Assembly (NCBI RefSeq): GCF_000812665.2
Contig: NZ_CP014328.1
Location: 1-46,566, forward strand
DNA: 46,566 nucleotides
Source of the DNA: Falsihalocynthiibacter arcticus
GTDB taxonomy: Bacteria > Pseudomonadota > Alphaproteobacteria > Rhodobacterales > Rhodobacteraceae
Reading direction: 5' to 3'
Shown piece by piece: positions 36,201-43,367 of this stretch. The notes below the pieces were generated by a model that saw only the letters and a list, made by a program, of their open reading frames with translations, ran no database searches and was not told the DNA's origin. The position numbers were made by a program, and so were the translations under genes. Each line of letters starts with the position of its first letter. Position 1 is the stretch's first letter.

Positions 36201-36555
36201 GGGAAGCCGGATAGAGTGCGCGGCGCGGAAATATAATGTCATCCCGCTTGAGGGGAGAGAGGCTGCACGACTATTGCCAGATATTTGGAATAATCACGAA
36301 ACGGCCAACTCGGATCTTGCTCCGCTCCGGTTAACGTCAGGAATGGTATATAATAACTCTCTATATACCAACTCTGACACTAAGGAATTGTGTCGCGTTA
36401 AGTATAAGCGAAGCGTTTCAAAACCCGAACGCGCTCGAACGCGGGAAGCAATAGTATGTGGCCCCGCAGAAATTGCGCAATCAGTTCTGGAAAAGGTTAC
36501 CGGGAAACTGGACGGATTCGAGATTGTCGCGTGTGACAAAATACCTGAAAATTGA
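33214..36555 (+). CDS. Giant primase/ATPase fusion (archaeo-eukaryotic primase-like)
   Basis: This 1113-aa protein has an N-terminal primase-like core: HFDID (D118, D120), KFHFW (H176) and IIID (D219). That is the hhDhD, H and D pattern of archaeo-eukaryotic primases. A P-loop GAQGVGKSS (421-429) follows, then a cysteine cluster (C497, C518, C521, C527) and a Walker-B-like ELAVFDE (566-572). A P-loop with cysteines before a DE box recalls iron-sulfur superfamily 2 helicases. The C-terminal 500 residues are unassigned. It probably primes and unwinds DNA for plasmid replication. Confidence 0.65.
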   Translation: MAKNSQDREYEITESLAAPQVTVLTALSGKKCTKIIRATGPQSYDNAKWFQAEKILLNDFAALTNLLTGLETQTNKMVVTGGVTKPYENADRIYRRKNSRSDAPASLEDNGSRVAHFDIDEFDIPAGFGWHDSTALADVIWRSVVARLPALEGVSVHWQASSSAGTTRAEGLAKFHFWILLDKPLFEAQRRALYNRVGSDPQLACPIQPNYTAAPIIIDCTDPLIGVPRSGTFLGIRDFAPVNEFGLTEAAIRPANLDSAPSIKCDIYPAPTLSNSFTNTSGGVQKLTDACNRIRKADLRNVEINKQAYYIAGLVSAGSLSLDAAKNALLEAAAATGHGRYREAVENGFESGLKAPIFMRKSSPKPNVIEPYFPRANLDRNDAIGKHRSTVNSWVDLAVDFARNAKSELSSAPAPRWMLAGAQGVGKSSGLTGRNGAPGGLHKATGLVSAMFLPNHAKCEEAAAEYARNSPKGSPECLVVRGRNRLNPDGTAGEKMCLIPDVATKVAKMGLTVRSTLCLKCPLRNECGYMLQERQVENLVSKPEGLVLFAPPQYAFLPLPAEVKPELAVFDERPSDFAVEDISLSFQDLEASFQFGGLPYRASEKTLTEAAVDAHEIAQNTLQPLLRNFALAMQSDSSTALDQLRKSGVDLEIVDKALKNLHFFYAGRVVSSLGDSLKDLNLSGQRGRPASKLLMAQLLQSNPPRVDKIKTFLEVLRDELSGTHATPISIVQESADIQDAESSQAPGIKILRIRPLLHGVNAPFLYLDGTGDEEIAKAMFGSDLIIHHYPVERNAVVTQVVGCQFSRQYVCGEGRGGKPAYGDIAQKSCDLREHLDTVLKGHDTAAVFATKKIIQKLGLEGSPRAGHFGALRGLNRWEDYDSVIIIGREQPPLSAVELIARAYALKTNASFMSAPAIWEWRGIRIEDGAVPVRVLSHPDPWVKRILYQIREAEAEQAIDRIRLIHNTELKQVFLLSEMALDITVDRVVHWDDFKRGGSRIECAARKYNVIPLEGREAARLLPDIWNNHETANSDLAPLRLTSGMVYNNSLYTNSDTKELCRVKYKRSVSKPERARTREAIVCGPAEIAQSVLEKVTGKLDGFEIVACDKIPEN

Positions 36556-37185
36556 TGCGCTGATTTTATGGGCGAGTGAGGCGTGGTACGTTGCCGCCGG
36601 AAATTTGGTTTACGAAGGTCACCGGCTTGAGATCCTCACAGCGAGGTATAATTCGCTGAGTAAAGACCTGTCCTGGAGACGCACTGGTAAAGGTTTCAGG
36701 CGGTGCCACAGCTCTAAAAATGGGGCAGGGAGGGTAATTCCGTGGCGTGCAAATTATTGGTATTCTAGGACTAGGGCGCGACCTCTCAAATAGAGTTACG
36801 GCTCCATTTGTTCTGTCTGATCAAAATTTGGCGACTTTTTATTGGCTATAGCAATCCCGGGAACGAGGTAACCAATTTGTCGAGTTGGGCTGAATTTGAA
36901 ATATCAACGGCTCCCCCCATTACTTCTTACAAAAGAAACCAAAAAGTTGTGGTTGGAACACAATTTCCAACGGTGGCTTTCTGTCGAAATAGTGAGGGAT
37001 TCAGCGCTAGGACGTAGACTTTTTTGGGGTGAAATTTCTGGTGCCAGTCACTTTGCTGGGGAGGGTAGGGGGCTCGAAACATTTGAGCTTTGTGCGGGTG
37101 GTTTCAAGCTGCTTAACCGTCAATGGTCTCAGCAACGGTCTGTTCGGGTATCTGGAAGAGTAATAGTTTCATATTGCTTAGTCCT
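36556..37185. other. 630-bp region without a clear gene
   Basis: Several open frames are present but none has a good start and recognisable motif. The G-rich stretch near 37055-37075 is notable only for composition. I see no element that I would name. Confidence 0.4.
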
Positions 37186-37293
37186 TTAGGCCATCGGTAG
37201 AACGTGCAGCAACTCGCCGAACACTAGGGTCACGTGGGCCATCACAGCAAAGACGTGAAGAGAATGGAAAATCTCTTTTGCGATTTTAAGCAT
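37186..37293 (-). CDS. Small hydrophobic peptide (35 aa)
   Basis: MLKIAKEIF then a hydrophobic stretch with several His (about residues 10-34), likely one membrane helix. A good ribosome-binding site (GGAG, 8 bp before ATG) supports it. It is divergent from a ribbon-helix-helix gene and shares its control region, an arrangement like small toxin-like or membrane-acting peptides under a dedicated repressor. Function unknown. Confidence 0.4.
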   Translation of the reverse strand: MLKIAKEIFHSLHVFAVMAHVTLVFGELLHVLPMA

Positions 37294-37353
37294 AGTGTAT
37301 CTCCAAAATTTATTTGTGTATCGTGGGTTCTTTGTGCCATTTTGTTTGTGATG

Positions 37354-37396
37354 TGTCAATACCCCATTTGACACAAAGTGTGTTATACTTCATATT
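37354..37396. promoter_or_regulatory. Divergent promoter with operator-like inverted repeat
   Basis: TGTCAA (37354-37359) and TTGACA (37368-37373) form an inverted repeat with an 8-bp spacer, and each arm is a consensus -35 box for one strand. On the plus strand TTGACA is followed after 17 bp by CATATT (37391-37396), giving a plausible promoter for the gene at 37416. The minus-strand -10 is weaker. Binding of the regulator here would control both directions. Confidence 0.55.
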
Positions 37397-37415
37397 GAAG
37401 TTGATTGGAGAAACT

Positions 37416-37604
37416 ATGACTAAAAGTAATGATCAAGAGAAAGCCAGCATTCGGCTACACATCTATTTGCCGGCAGATGAAGTAGAGGCAATTGATAGTT
37501 GGGGATTTGACAATAGAATTCGAGCGCGGACAAAAGCAATTCGAGAGCTCGTCAAGCTGGGATTGGACGCATCTCAAACTTCCAAGGGTGGCTCAAAGAG
37601 TTAA
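37416..37604 (+). CDS. Ribbon-helix-helix family regulator
   Basis: This 62-aa protein has a strand IRLHIYLP, then DEVEAIDSWGFDNRIRARTKAIRELVKLGL. The spacing is that of a ribbon-helix-helix DNA-binding domain (a CopG/MetJ-like fold; the SRS-like turn is FDNRIRART). A ribosome-binding site (GGAG, 5 bp before ATG) supports the start. It probably represses its own promoter via the overlapping inverted repeat, and perhaps the divergent small peptide. Confidence 0.65.
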   Translation: MTKSNDQEKASIRLHIYLPADEVEAIDSWGFDNRIRARTKAIRELVKLGLDASQTSKGGSKS

Positions 37605-38178
37605 TTCCTAAATGAGGCCTTGCTTCACGCGGGCATCACAAAAACACGCCTATTATGCAAACCGCACGGTGAGCCGAACTCTACATCGTTTTAGCTACTC
37701 ATGGTCCTAAAACCTCTGATGACGGACATATTCGCCATATGGCAGATCGCGATGAGCACATTCGCGAGCATCGAGGTCGTTTCGAATCTGTTTGTGATCA
37801 TTTAGCGCATCCATCTGAATCGCTGAAACCGTGTCCTCGCCAACAAGCTGGCTGCGGGCCGCGACACTTTCAGCGATTCAGATGGACGCTCAAATAATCT
37901 ACCTTTTTATACCCAAACACTTGAAATGGCAGGCTCGAAAGCGGAAATAGAAGAAGTAATGCAGCTAAGTTGGCCGCTCTTACAAAGGCACACGGATTAG
38001 ATAAGTGGCGGCAAGAAATAACATTTTTCATACTTTATCTTTCTTACGGTGTGAGGGTCTATTCCCAAGTTGAGGTCTTTGATAACAGACGATAATCTTG
38101 TTATTGCGGCGCTATATCGCTGATTTCCCTTTTTTATTGAGTTGTTTTCTGGACCGAACCATTCCGAAACCTTATTCA
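37605..38178. other. Intergenic region with a long hairpin
   Basis: About 570 bp without a supported gene. It contains the 18-bp inverted repeat described separately. The rest shows no recognisable feature. Confidence 0.4.
37811..37885. repeat. Long stem-loop (18-bp perfect arms)
   Basis: CCATCTGAATCGCTGAAA (37811-37828) and its exact complement at 37868-37885. After a CC bulge the stem continues with GTGTC (37831-37835) and GACAC (37863-37867). The loop holds a further small stem, GCCA...TGGC. It could be a single-strand initiation site, an oriT-like structure or a remnant of mobile-element ends. Confidence 0.65.
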
Positions 38179-38218
38179 GGTAACAAAGATAACGTTATTA
38201 AACGTTACCACTGTTATC
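38179..38218. promoter_or_regulatory. KfrA operator region
   Basis: Nested inverted repeats lie just upstream of kfrA: GGTAAC (38179-38184) with GTTACC (38204-38209), and GATAAC (38188-38193) with GTTATC (38213-38218). AACGTT also repeats at 38191 and 38201, one helical turn apart. KfrA family members are known to repress their own promoters, so this is the likely binding site. Confidence 0.6.
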
Positions 38219-38241
38219 AACATAATCAAAAGTGAGAAAAT

Positions 38242-39213
38242 ATGACTGAAGATACACGCGTTATCGAAGAAATAGCGATCAAAAGAGAGCCAAAAGCCTC
38301 CGAAGCTAACGTTAAAGCTGCAATTAAGCAGCTGGAAGAAGCAGGTGATAAGGTTACTGCGCGGGCGATTTACAAAATTGTCGGTGGTAATTACACACAA
38401 GTCTCAAATATTTATAAAGCTGTTTCCAACGCGATTATCATCGCAGAAAAAGCACCGGCGAGCGTTAAAGAGATGTTCACAACACTTGCGGACGATCTCT
38501 TTACACAAGTGAAAGCTACGGCCGAGGCGGCTTATAATGCCGAGCGCGAAGGTCTGAAAGAAAAATTAGCTACTATTACTGAAGAACTTAAAGATGTTTC
38601 TGGCCTGGTCGATGAGAAGCAAGATGAAGTCGAAAAGTTGGAAGCTGAGAAAGAAGGGCTATCAACTGAGAGTGCATCTAAGATCGAAGACCTTGAAGAA
38701 GACCTAAAGGATGCACGATCTTCACGCGATCAGAAAATCGGGCAGGTTGCAGCGCTCGAAGCTCGAATTGAAGCTAATGCTAGGGGATATTCAGAGGATC
38801 TCAGAGAGACACGCGCCGAACTTATTGAGAAAGCTGCGGCCGAAGTCTCTAAGCTTAATACTGCCCACCAGAGAGAATTTATTGAACTGGGCGCGAAGCA
38901 TAAGTCAGAGATTGCAGACATGAAGTCTCAACTTGATGTCGCAGTTGAATCTCAGAAGGAAGAAATCATCGAGCTAGGTGAGCTAGTTGAGGAAACCAAG
39001 ACATCTCTGCACAGTTTGACCGGTGACATGAAGGCTTCCCAAGCGTCTTTGACTGCTGAAACTAAGAGAGCTGATAAAGCTGACAAGATGTATACAGAAG
39101 AGGCTGTTCGTGCGCGTGAAGCTGTTGAAGATAACAGATCCTTGCGGAAAGAAGTTGCAGAGCTGACTGCTGAGATCAGAAAACTATCTAGCGATAAGAA
39201 GTCGAAAAAATAA
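38242..39213 (+). CDS. kfrA: KfrA-family DNA-binding coiled-coil protein
   Basis: This 323-aa protein has an N-terminal KfrA_N-type helix-turn-helix (ANVKAAIKQLEEAGDKVTARAIYKIVGGNYTQVSNIYKA, about 22-60). A very long alpha-helical coiled coil (about 95-323, rich in Glu, Lys and Ala heptads) follows. KfrA proteins bind operators near their own gene and help organise plasmid DNA during partition. The nested repeats upstream fit autoregulation. Confidence 0.85.
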   Translation: MTEDTRVIEEIAIKREPKASEANVKAAIKQLEEAGDKVTARAIYKIVGGNYTQVSNIYKAVSNAIIIAEKAPASVKEMFTTLADDLFTQVKATAEAAYNAEREGLKEKLATITEELKDVSGLVDEKQDEVEKLEAEKEGLSTESASKIEDLEEDLKDARSSRDQKIGQVAALEARIEANARGYSEDLRETRAELIEKAAAEVSKLNTAHQREFIELGAKHKSEIADMKSQLDVAVESQKEEIIELGELVEETKTSLHSLTGDMKASQASLTAETKRADKADKMYTEEAVRAREAVEDNRSLRKEVAELTAEIRKLSSDKKSKK

Positions 39214-39329
39214 TTTATCAGGGGCGTGGTGGGTATGGCCAGCTATCGACCCAAATGTGCTGAGGGGGGAGCTACGCTGTAATCGACAACTAAGTAGGAC
39301 GTATAAAGTCCGCGCCGCACCATGCCACT

Positions 39330-39354
39330 CCCTCTAAAACGTTCGTTTAGAGGG
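39330..39354. terminator. Hairpin downstream of kfrA
   Basis: CCCTCTAAA (39330-39338) and TTTAGAGGG (39346-39354) with a 7-nt loop, about 115 bp after the kfrA stop. No long T-run follows, so it may be a weak terminator or a stability element. Confidence 0.5.
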
Positions 39355-39536
39355 GTATTCGTTGGCTCAGAATGATAAGTGCGTGTGTCATGTTGTATGC
39401 CTAACTCAGATTGAATCTGAACGTCAAGAGACTGATTTTGTAGTCTCCGGATTACAAAATAATTAATCAATTCAATCATTTAGTTGTAGTCAAAGCTATA
39501 TTTTTCGATCTATTGTTGCAGCTAAAGGATAAATTT

Positions 39537-39695
39537 ATGACGCAAAAAGATCAATTTAATGTCAGAGTTCCCGTGGATTTTCAGAGAGATGTTAAAATCT
39601 ACGCGATTGAAAACGATATGACTGTCAGCGAAGTTCTACAAAAAAGCTTTAATGCGCTGAAGATATTAAATAAAATCAGGAAACTCGAAAAGTAA
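39537..39695 (+). CDS. Small ribbon-helix-helix regulator
   Basis: This 52-aa protein reads FNVRVPVDFQRDVKIYAIENDMTVSEVLQKSFN, the ribbon-helix-helix (Arc/MetJ-like) pattern of a strand, a helix, the MTVSE turn and a second helix. A ribosome-binding site (AAAGGA, 7 bp before ATG) precedes it. It is the third such small regulator on the plasmid and probably controls its own or a neighbouring promoter. Confidence 0.65.
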   Translation: MTQKDQFNVRVPVDFQRDVKIYAIENDMTVSEVLQKSFNALKILNKIRKLEK

Positions 39696-39696
39696 T

Positions 39697-39728
39697 AAAG
39701 CTGGCTTGAGCTTCCCCAAACCAGCTTT
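39697..39728 (+). terminator. Intrinsic terminator after the 39537 gene
   Basis: AAAGCTGG (39697-39704) and CCAGCTTT (39721-39728) form a perfect 8-bp stem, followed by GATTTTG. It immediately follows the stop codon and lies between this gene and the convergent effector gene. Confidence 0.7.
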
Positions 39729-39858
39729 GATTTTGTCCTGCTTCGGTATATCCGTCGCACTCACACAAACGAACCAGAGTCTCCAATACTCAAGCCGCTC
39801 TGACGTCCAACTTTATATGACGACAGACAGGTTCCATCCTTCTGTTAAGCTAAGCCGC

Positions 39859-40770
39859 CTATTTATCTTTCATCCGAAGGTCGCTGTTGGAAGAAATTAT
39901 AGCCAATACGAGTAAACCAGCTATCGTAACGAATAGCACACTAGCCTTGATCTCTCCGCCGGTGTTGAAATCCAACAAGAATGGCAAAGGTTGGTCTTGA
40001 CCGTCCACTGACAACGCCCAACTGGCTGAACCATAAACAACTATGCTAATAATGCCGAAGCCCGATAAGCGAAACATATTTCGATAAATAAGGTCCGGAT
40101 TGCACATCATACTCAGCAGAAATAGGCCTAACCCGCTAGCGATGGACAGCACCGAGGATTGAATCAAAGAGAATGATACCATTTGCGTCAGAACTAACGC
40201 CGCGACAAAGGCTATTACCCCAAGCATTGCAGATACGGCAGTCCAGTTAAATATTCCATTGCTTCGCGCAATTTTTCCAATACTCATTCGTTGTCGAAAT
40301 CGGTGGACTAGATCGCTGCTAAGTCTATCCCGATAACTTGGATTTGCCTCTAGAATATCCTGAAATTTTGTGCCTGAGACACGCCACATCGCAGCAGTCT
40401 GAGAGCGAACTCGTACCGTTGCAGTACGTACTTCACCTGGTTTCATTGCTGCCATTTCGCCTACTTGGACTGGCGCTGAACGAGACGCGACTTTCTGCCC
40501 GTCTGTTAAGATGTCGACCTCACCTGAAAGTATGAAAAATACATCGTTATCATTCGAATTTTGGGTAATGATTTCATGGCCTTGCATAAACCCTTTAAGC
40601 TCGCCAGCTAACATAAAAAAATCCAAGACATCGGTATCAGCACCGATTGCAGGGTTTTCGCCTAAAATCCGCAATATGCGTCGGTCACGATCCTCTCCGC
40701 TGAACTGTGCAAGTGGATCCGCTATGCTTGTCTCGGCAAATTTTTTTGCTAATCTCTTCGGCGCAAACAC
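39859..40770 (-). CDS. Cyclic-nucleotide-binding membrane effector (PycTM-like)
   Basis: This 303-aa protein has an N-terminal cyclic-nucleotide-binding domain (about 45-155; GHEIITQNSNDNDVFFILSGEVDI, then VGEMAAMKPGEVRTATVRV in the phosphate-cassette position). Four membrane segments follow (about 173-197, 201-222, 230-252 and 272-293). This is the effector layout of Pycsar PycTM, which damages the membrane when a cyclase signals infection. It starts with GTG 7 bp after AGGAGG and overlaps the WYL gene by 22 bp, so the two form one operon. Confidence 0.8.
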   Translation of the reverse strand: MFAPKRLAKKFAETSIADPLAQFSGEDRDRRILRILGENPAIGADTDVLDFFMLAGELKGFMQGHEIITQNSNDNDVFFILSGEVDILTDGQKVASRSAPVQVGEMAAMKPGEVRTATVRVRSQTAAMWRVSGTKFQDILEANPSYRDRLSSDLVHRFRQRMSIGKIARSNGIFNWTAVSAMLGVIAFVAALVLTQMVSFSLIQSSVLSIASGLGLFLLSMMCNPDLIYRNMFRLSGFGIISIVVYGSASWALSVDGQDQPLPFLLDFNTGGEIKASVLFVTIAGLLVLAIISSNSDLRMKDK

Positions 40771-41630
40771 TCTTCGACCTCCTCTAGATTAGACACCTGT
40801 AACTGAAAGCTACTGACGTTCCGCATCATGCCATTTTCTTCTCGGTCGTATGGATTGAAGCCATATTGGCGTAAGACATAAAATAGGAGTGCTTTGCTTG
40901 TTGAAACAGGTAGTTTGCCGTCCTCCATTTCATACTCGTATTCCAATTGGGAGCGTCTCCATTCGTTGTGAACGCCTGCCGCCGAGAACTGGACAATGAT
41001 GTTCTCGGTCCACTCACCGTCGATAGGAATCGATTTTTCTGGGCGCGAGGTTAACTCTGGTCGGGTCATGCGCGTTAGCACATAGTCACCGTAGCGAGCT
41101 TCTTCCAAATGATATGCTCTGATATGCCATCGGTGCCCATCGCTGACCAGCGCCGTCGGAACAAGGGTACGGCTGCTTACGCTGCCTGAACTTATCGAGG
41201 CATAATCGCAAAGAAGCGCTGATTCAGAATTTATTGCCTGAACAACGGCTTTCACTGTTGCTTTGCTCAGCGGACGTGAGGAAACTGATACAGTTGCGAC
41301 CTGTGGTAGATTCCTAATCCAAACTTCGCTATTTGTTCGATAGCCTTTTGCGAGCATTTCCAGATGCATGAAATACTCTGAGGCTTCTCCAGAAATGAGC
41401 TTTGGCTCAAAACTATCGCCTGCAATGTAGGCTCTCTGCCTTGGGTCATAGCTCATGTTTCCGGGGCAGGAATCCAGATATGTCGTCAAGTCGGTAGTTG
41501 CTTGCTGTGGCGATATCGAAAATTGATCCTGAAGTTGCGGGCGGCCAACCTTTCCGTCCCAGTTCAGGCAGAATTCTATGAACTCGAAGCGCCTTCTTAT
41601 GTTTGTTTTTATGTCTTTGAACTCTTCCAA
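40749..41630 (-). CDS. WYL-domain transcriptional regulator (CapW/BrxR-like)
   Basis: This 293-aa protein has an N-terminal winged helix (FIEFCLNWDGKVGRPQLQDQFSISPQQATTDLTTYL). A WYL domain at about 125-200 (VSSRTLVPTALVSDGHRWHIRAYHLEEARYGDYVLTRM region) and a C-terminal WCX-like domain follow. That order is typical of CapW/BrxR regulators, which repress defence systems until infection. It starts with TTG after GGGGGAT. It lies divergent to the cyclase gene and upstream of the effector, so it can control both. Confidence 0.85.
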   Translation of the reverse strand: MEEFKDIKTNIRRRFEFIEFCLNWDGKVGRPQLQDQFSISPQQATTDLTTYLDSCPGNMSYDPRQRAYIAGDSFEPKLISGEASEYFMHLEMLAKGYRTNSEVWIRNLPQVATVSVSSRPLSKATVKAVVQAINSESALLCDYASISSGSVSSRTLVPTALVSDGHRWHIRAYHLEEARYGDYVLTRMTRPELTSRPEKSIPIDGEWTENIIVQFSAAGVHNEWRRSQLEYEYEMEDGKLPVSTSKALLFYVLRQYGFNPYDREENGMMRNVSSFQLQVSNLEEVEECLRRRD

Positions 41631-41665
41631 GGCTATCCCCCGATCTTTTTATGAACCATAGCACC

Positions 41666-41698
41666 TTGACACTAACTTATGAAGCCCTATTTTATAGG
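41666..41698. promoter_or_regulatory. Promoter and likely WYL operator for the cyclase gene
   Basis: TTGACA (41666-41671) and TATTTT (41688-41693, 16-bp spacing) form a plausible sigma-70 promoter for the cyclase. Over the -10 lies the inverted repeat CCTAT-TTT-ATAGG (41686-41698), in a good position for repression. Confidence 0.5.
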
Positions 41699-41759
41699 AT
41701 GTAACAAGAAAATAGAGGACGCCTTGTTCTGCGCGAGGTACTTTGAGACAGGAGCTGCT

Positions 41760-43367
41760 ATGACTTGGCGATACAATGCTGCGCGAGACCGCATCCAAAA
41801 TTTAATTGCAAATGCACCTAAGATTGAAGTTCAGAACTTCTACGAAGAGTATTTGCCGGAATTCACCAAGACGCGAGCTGTTTTGATGGCTGCGGGGCAA
41901 AGAGAAACTCAGCCTTTGTATGAACTTCCAAAAGGGCGAGCAGTTGTTGTCGATACTGTGCAGGTTTACGTCGCCATAACGAACTATGATGAATATCGGA
42001 TGGAAGCACTGCGCGAAACAGAAGCCTCGCATGCTAAAGCTCTAAGATTTTTGCACCTTCATTACAGTGCATGTGATCGAGTGATTGAAAATAGCCCAGC
42101 TCAACGGGTCGATTTCCATGGTGGACGAATGCATGCGGTTATCTTAGGCAACGGACAAAATGGTGTGACGTCTGAAACCATTGCCGAAGCTTTCGCGTTC
42201 GTGCGGGACTTGCGCTATGTTGCGGAGCAAGCGAACAAACAACTGGCCGGAGGCGATTTTACCGCTCGCTTTCGCATTGGAATTGACGCCGGACCCTGCG
42301 TGGCAATCAATAATGGGACAGGCTTAGAACAAGAGCCAATGTTCCTTGGTAGTCCGGCTAACCACGCTGCTAAGTTGGCAGACGGAGATGAGCCTGGACT
42401 GTTTGTTTCCGACAGAGTTCGAGCTAAACTCGGTCGGCCCGAGCTGGGTTCTTTGTTGGAGTCACGACTGCAACTGGATACAGATACATTCGACAGATAT
42501 CTTTCATCGAGAGATGCTGTAGAAGGTGTTACTCTTGGTCTTGACCAATCGCCAAGCAACGTTGAAGGACTTCTGACAGAATGGCATTCTGAAATCCGTT
42601 CCAAGAAAGTGCCTAATCCTACTGATCCAAATTTTCAGTTTCACTACAAAGAACCTCCTTTGTCGGAAATTGAGTTCGACAAGCTTTCGCCGAGTAATTC
42701 AATTAGGATGCCCCTTGCCTCGATCTATGCCGACCTTTCTGGTTTCACCAACTATGTCGATGGTGCAATAGCACAGGGAAAGATCGGCGATGCTGTAAAA
42801 GCGTTGCATGTCATTCGTGAAGAATTTCAGCACGTGGTAAGCGATGATTTTGGCGGTCGGAAAATCCGCTTTATCGGTGATTGTGTTCACGCATTGACCG
42901 CCCACGGATCATCAACGGAGACGGATACCAAAGAGACATTGTTGCAGGCAGCTAAATGCGCTGGAGGTATTCGCTCTTCATTTAATCTGTGCCGCGATTT
43001 GCTTGAGGGTGCTGAGCCTTTGGGGTTGGCGATTGGTGTCGAGTTTGGGCCAACGCCTATTTCGAGAATAGGAATCCGCGGCGACCGTTCGGTCAGGGTT
43101 GCGTCAAGTAAGGCGACAAGCGTTTCAGAAAGCGTCCAGAAGTCATGTGAACACAATGAAACCCGGTTTGGCCCAACTGCAATGAAGTCTCTTCCGAGCT
43201 ATCTTCGAGATGTCGTTGGCACAGATGGTGGAGCAGGCGAGTTGGACTTCGATGATGTAAGTACGGCTAGCAGTCAGCCCGTCGCGAGTGTCGTCGCAGC
43301 GCCGTATGCTAGGGCACACGCACCTAACTCCCAAGATGACACCAGAGCGCATTTCGACGGCCTATGA
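41760..43367 (+). CDS. Tandem class III nucleotide cyclase (Pycsar PycC-like)
   Basis: From ATG 41760 (GGAG 5 bp before) this 535-aa protein has two class III cyclase domains. The N-terminal half is degenerate: AVVVDTVQVYVAITNYDEYR, FHGGRMHAVIL, then RIGIDAGPCVAINNG and FLGSPANHAAKL. The C-terminal half has the clear metal-binding signature ASIYADLSGFTNYVDG and IRFIGDCVHALTAHG, followed by GLAIGVEFGP. Pycsar cyclases make cCMP or cUMP on infection. The tandem layout suggests an intramolecular pseudo-dimer. The nucleotide cannot be read. Confidence 0.8.
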   Translation: MTWRYNAARDRIQNLIANAPKIEVQNFYEEYLPEFTKTRAVLMAAGQRETQPLYELPKGRAVVVDTVQVYVAITNYDEYRMEALRETEASHAKALRFLHLHYSACDRVIENSPAQRVDFHGGRMHAVILGNGQNGVTSETIAEAFAFVRDLRYVAEQANKQLAGGDFTARFRIGIDAGPCVAINNGTGLEQEPMFLGSPANHAAKLADGDEPGLFVSDRVRAKLGRPELGSLLESRLQLDTDTFDRYLSSRDAVEGVTLGLDQSPSNVEGLLTEWHSEIRSKKVPNPTDPNFQFHYKEPPLSEIEFDKLSPSNSIRMPLASIYADLSGFTNYVDGAIAQGKIGDAVKALHVIREEFQHVVSDDFGGRKIRFIGDCVHALTAHGSSTETDTKETLLQAAKCAGGIRSSFNLCRDLLEGAEPLGLAIGVEFGPTPISRIGIRGDRSVRVASSKATSVSESVQKSCEHNETRFGPTAMKSLPSYLRDVVGTDGGAGELDFDDVSTASSQPVASVVAAPYARAHAPNSQDDTRAHFDGL

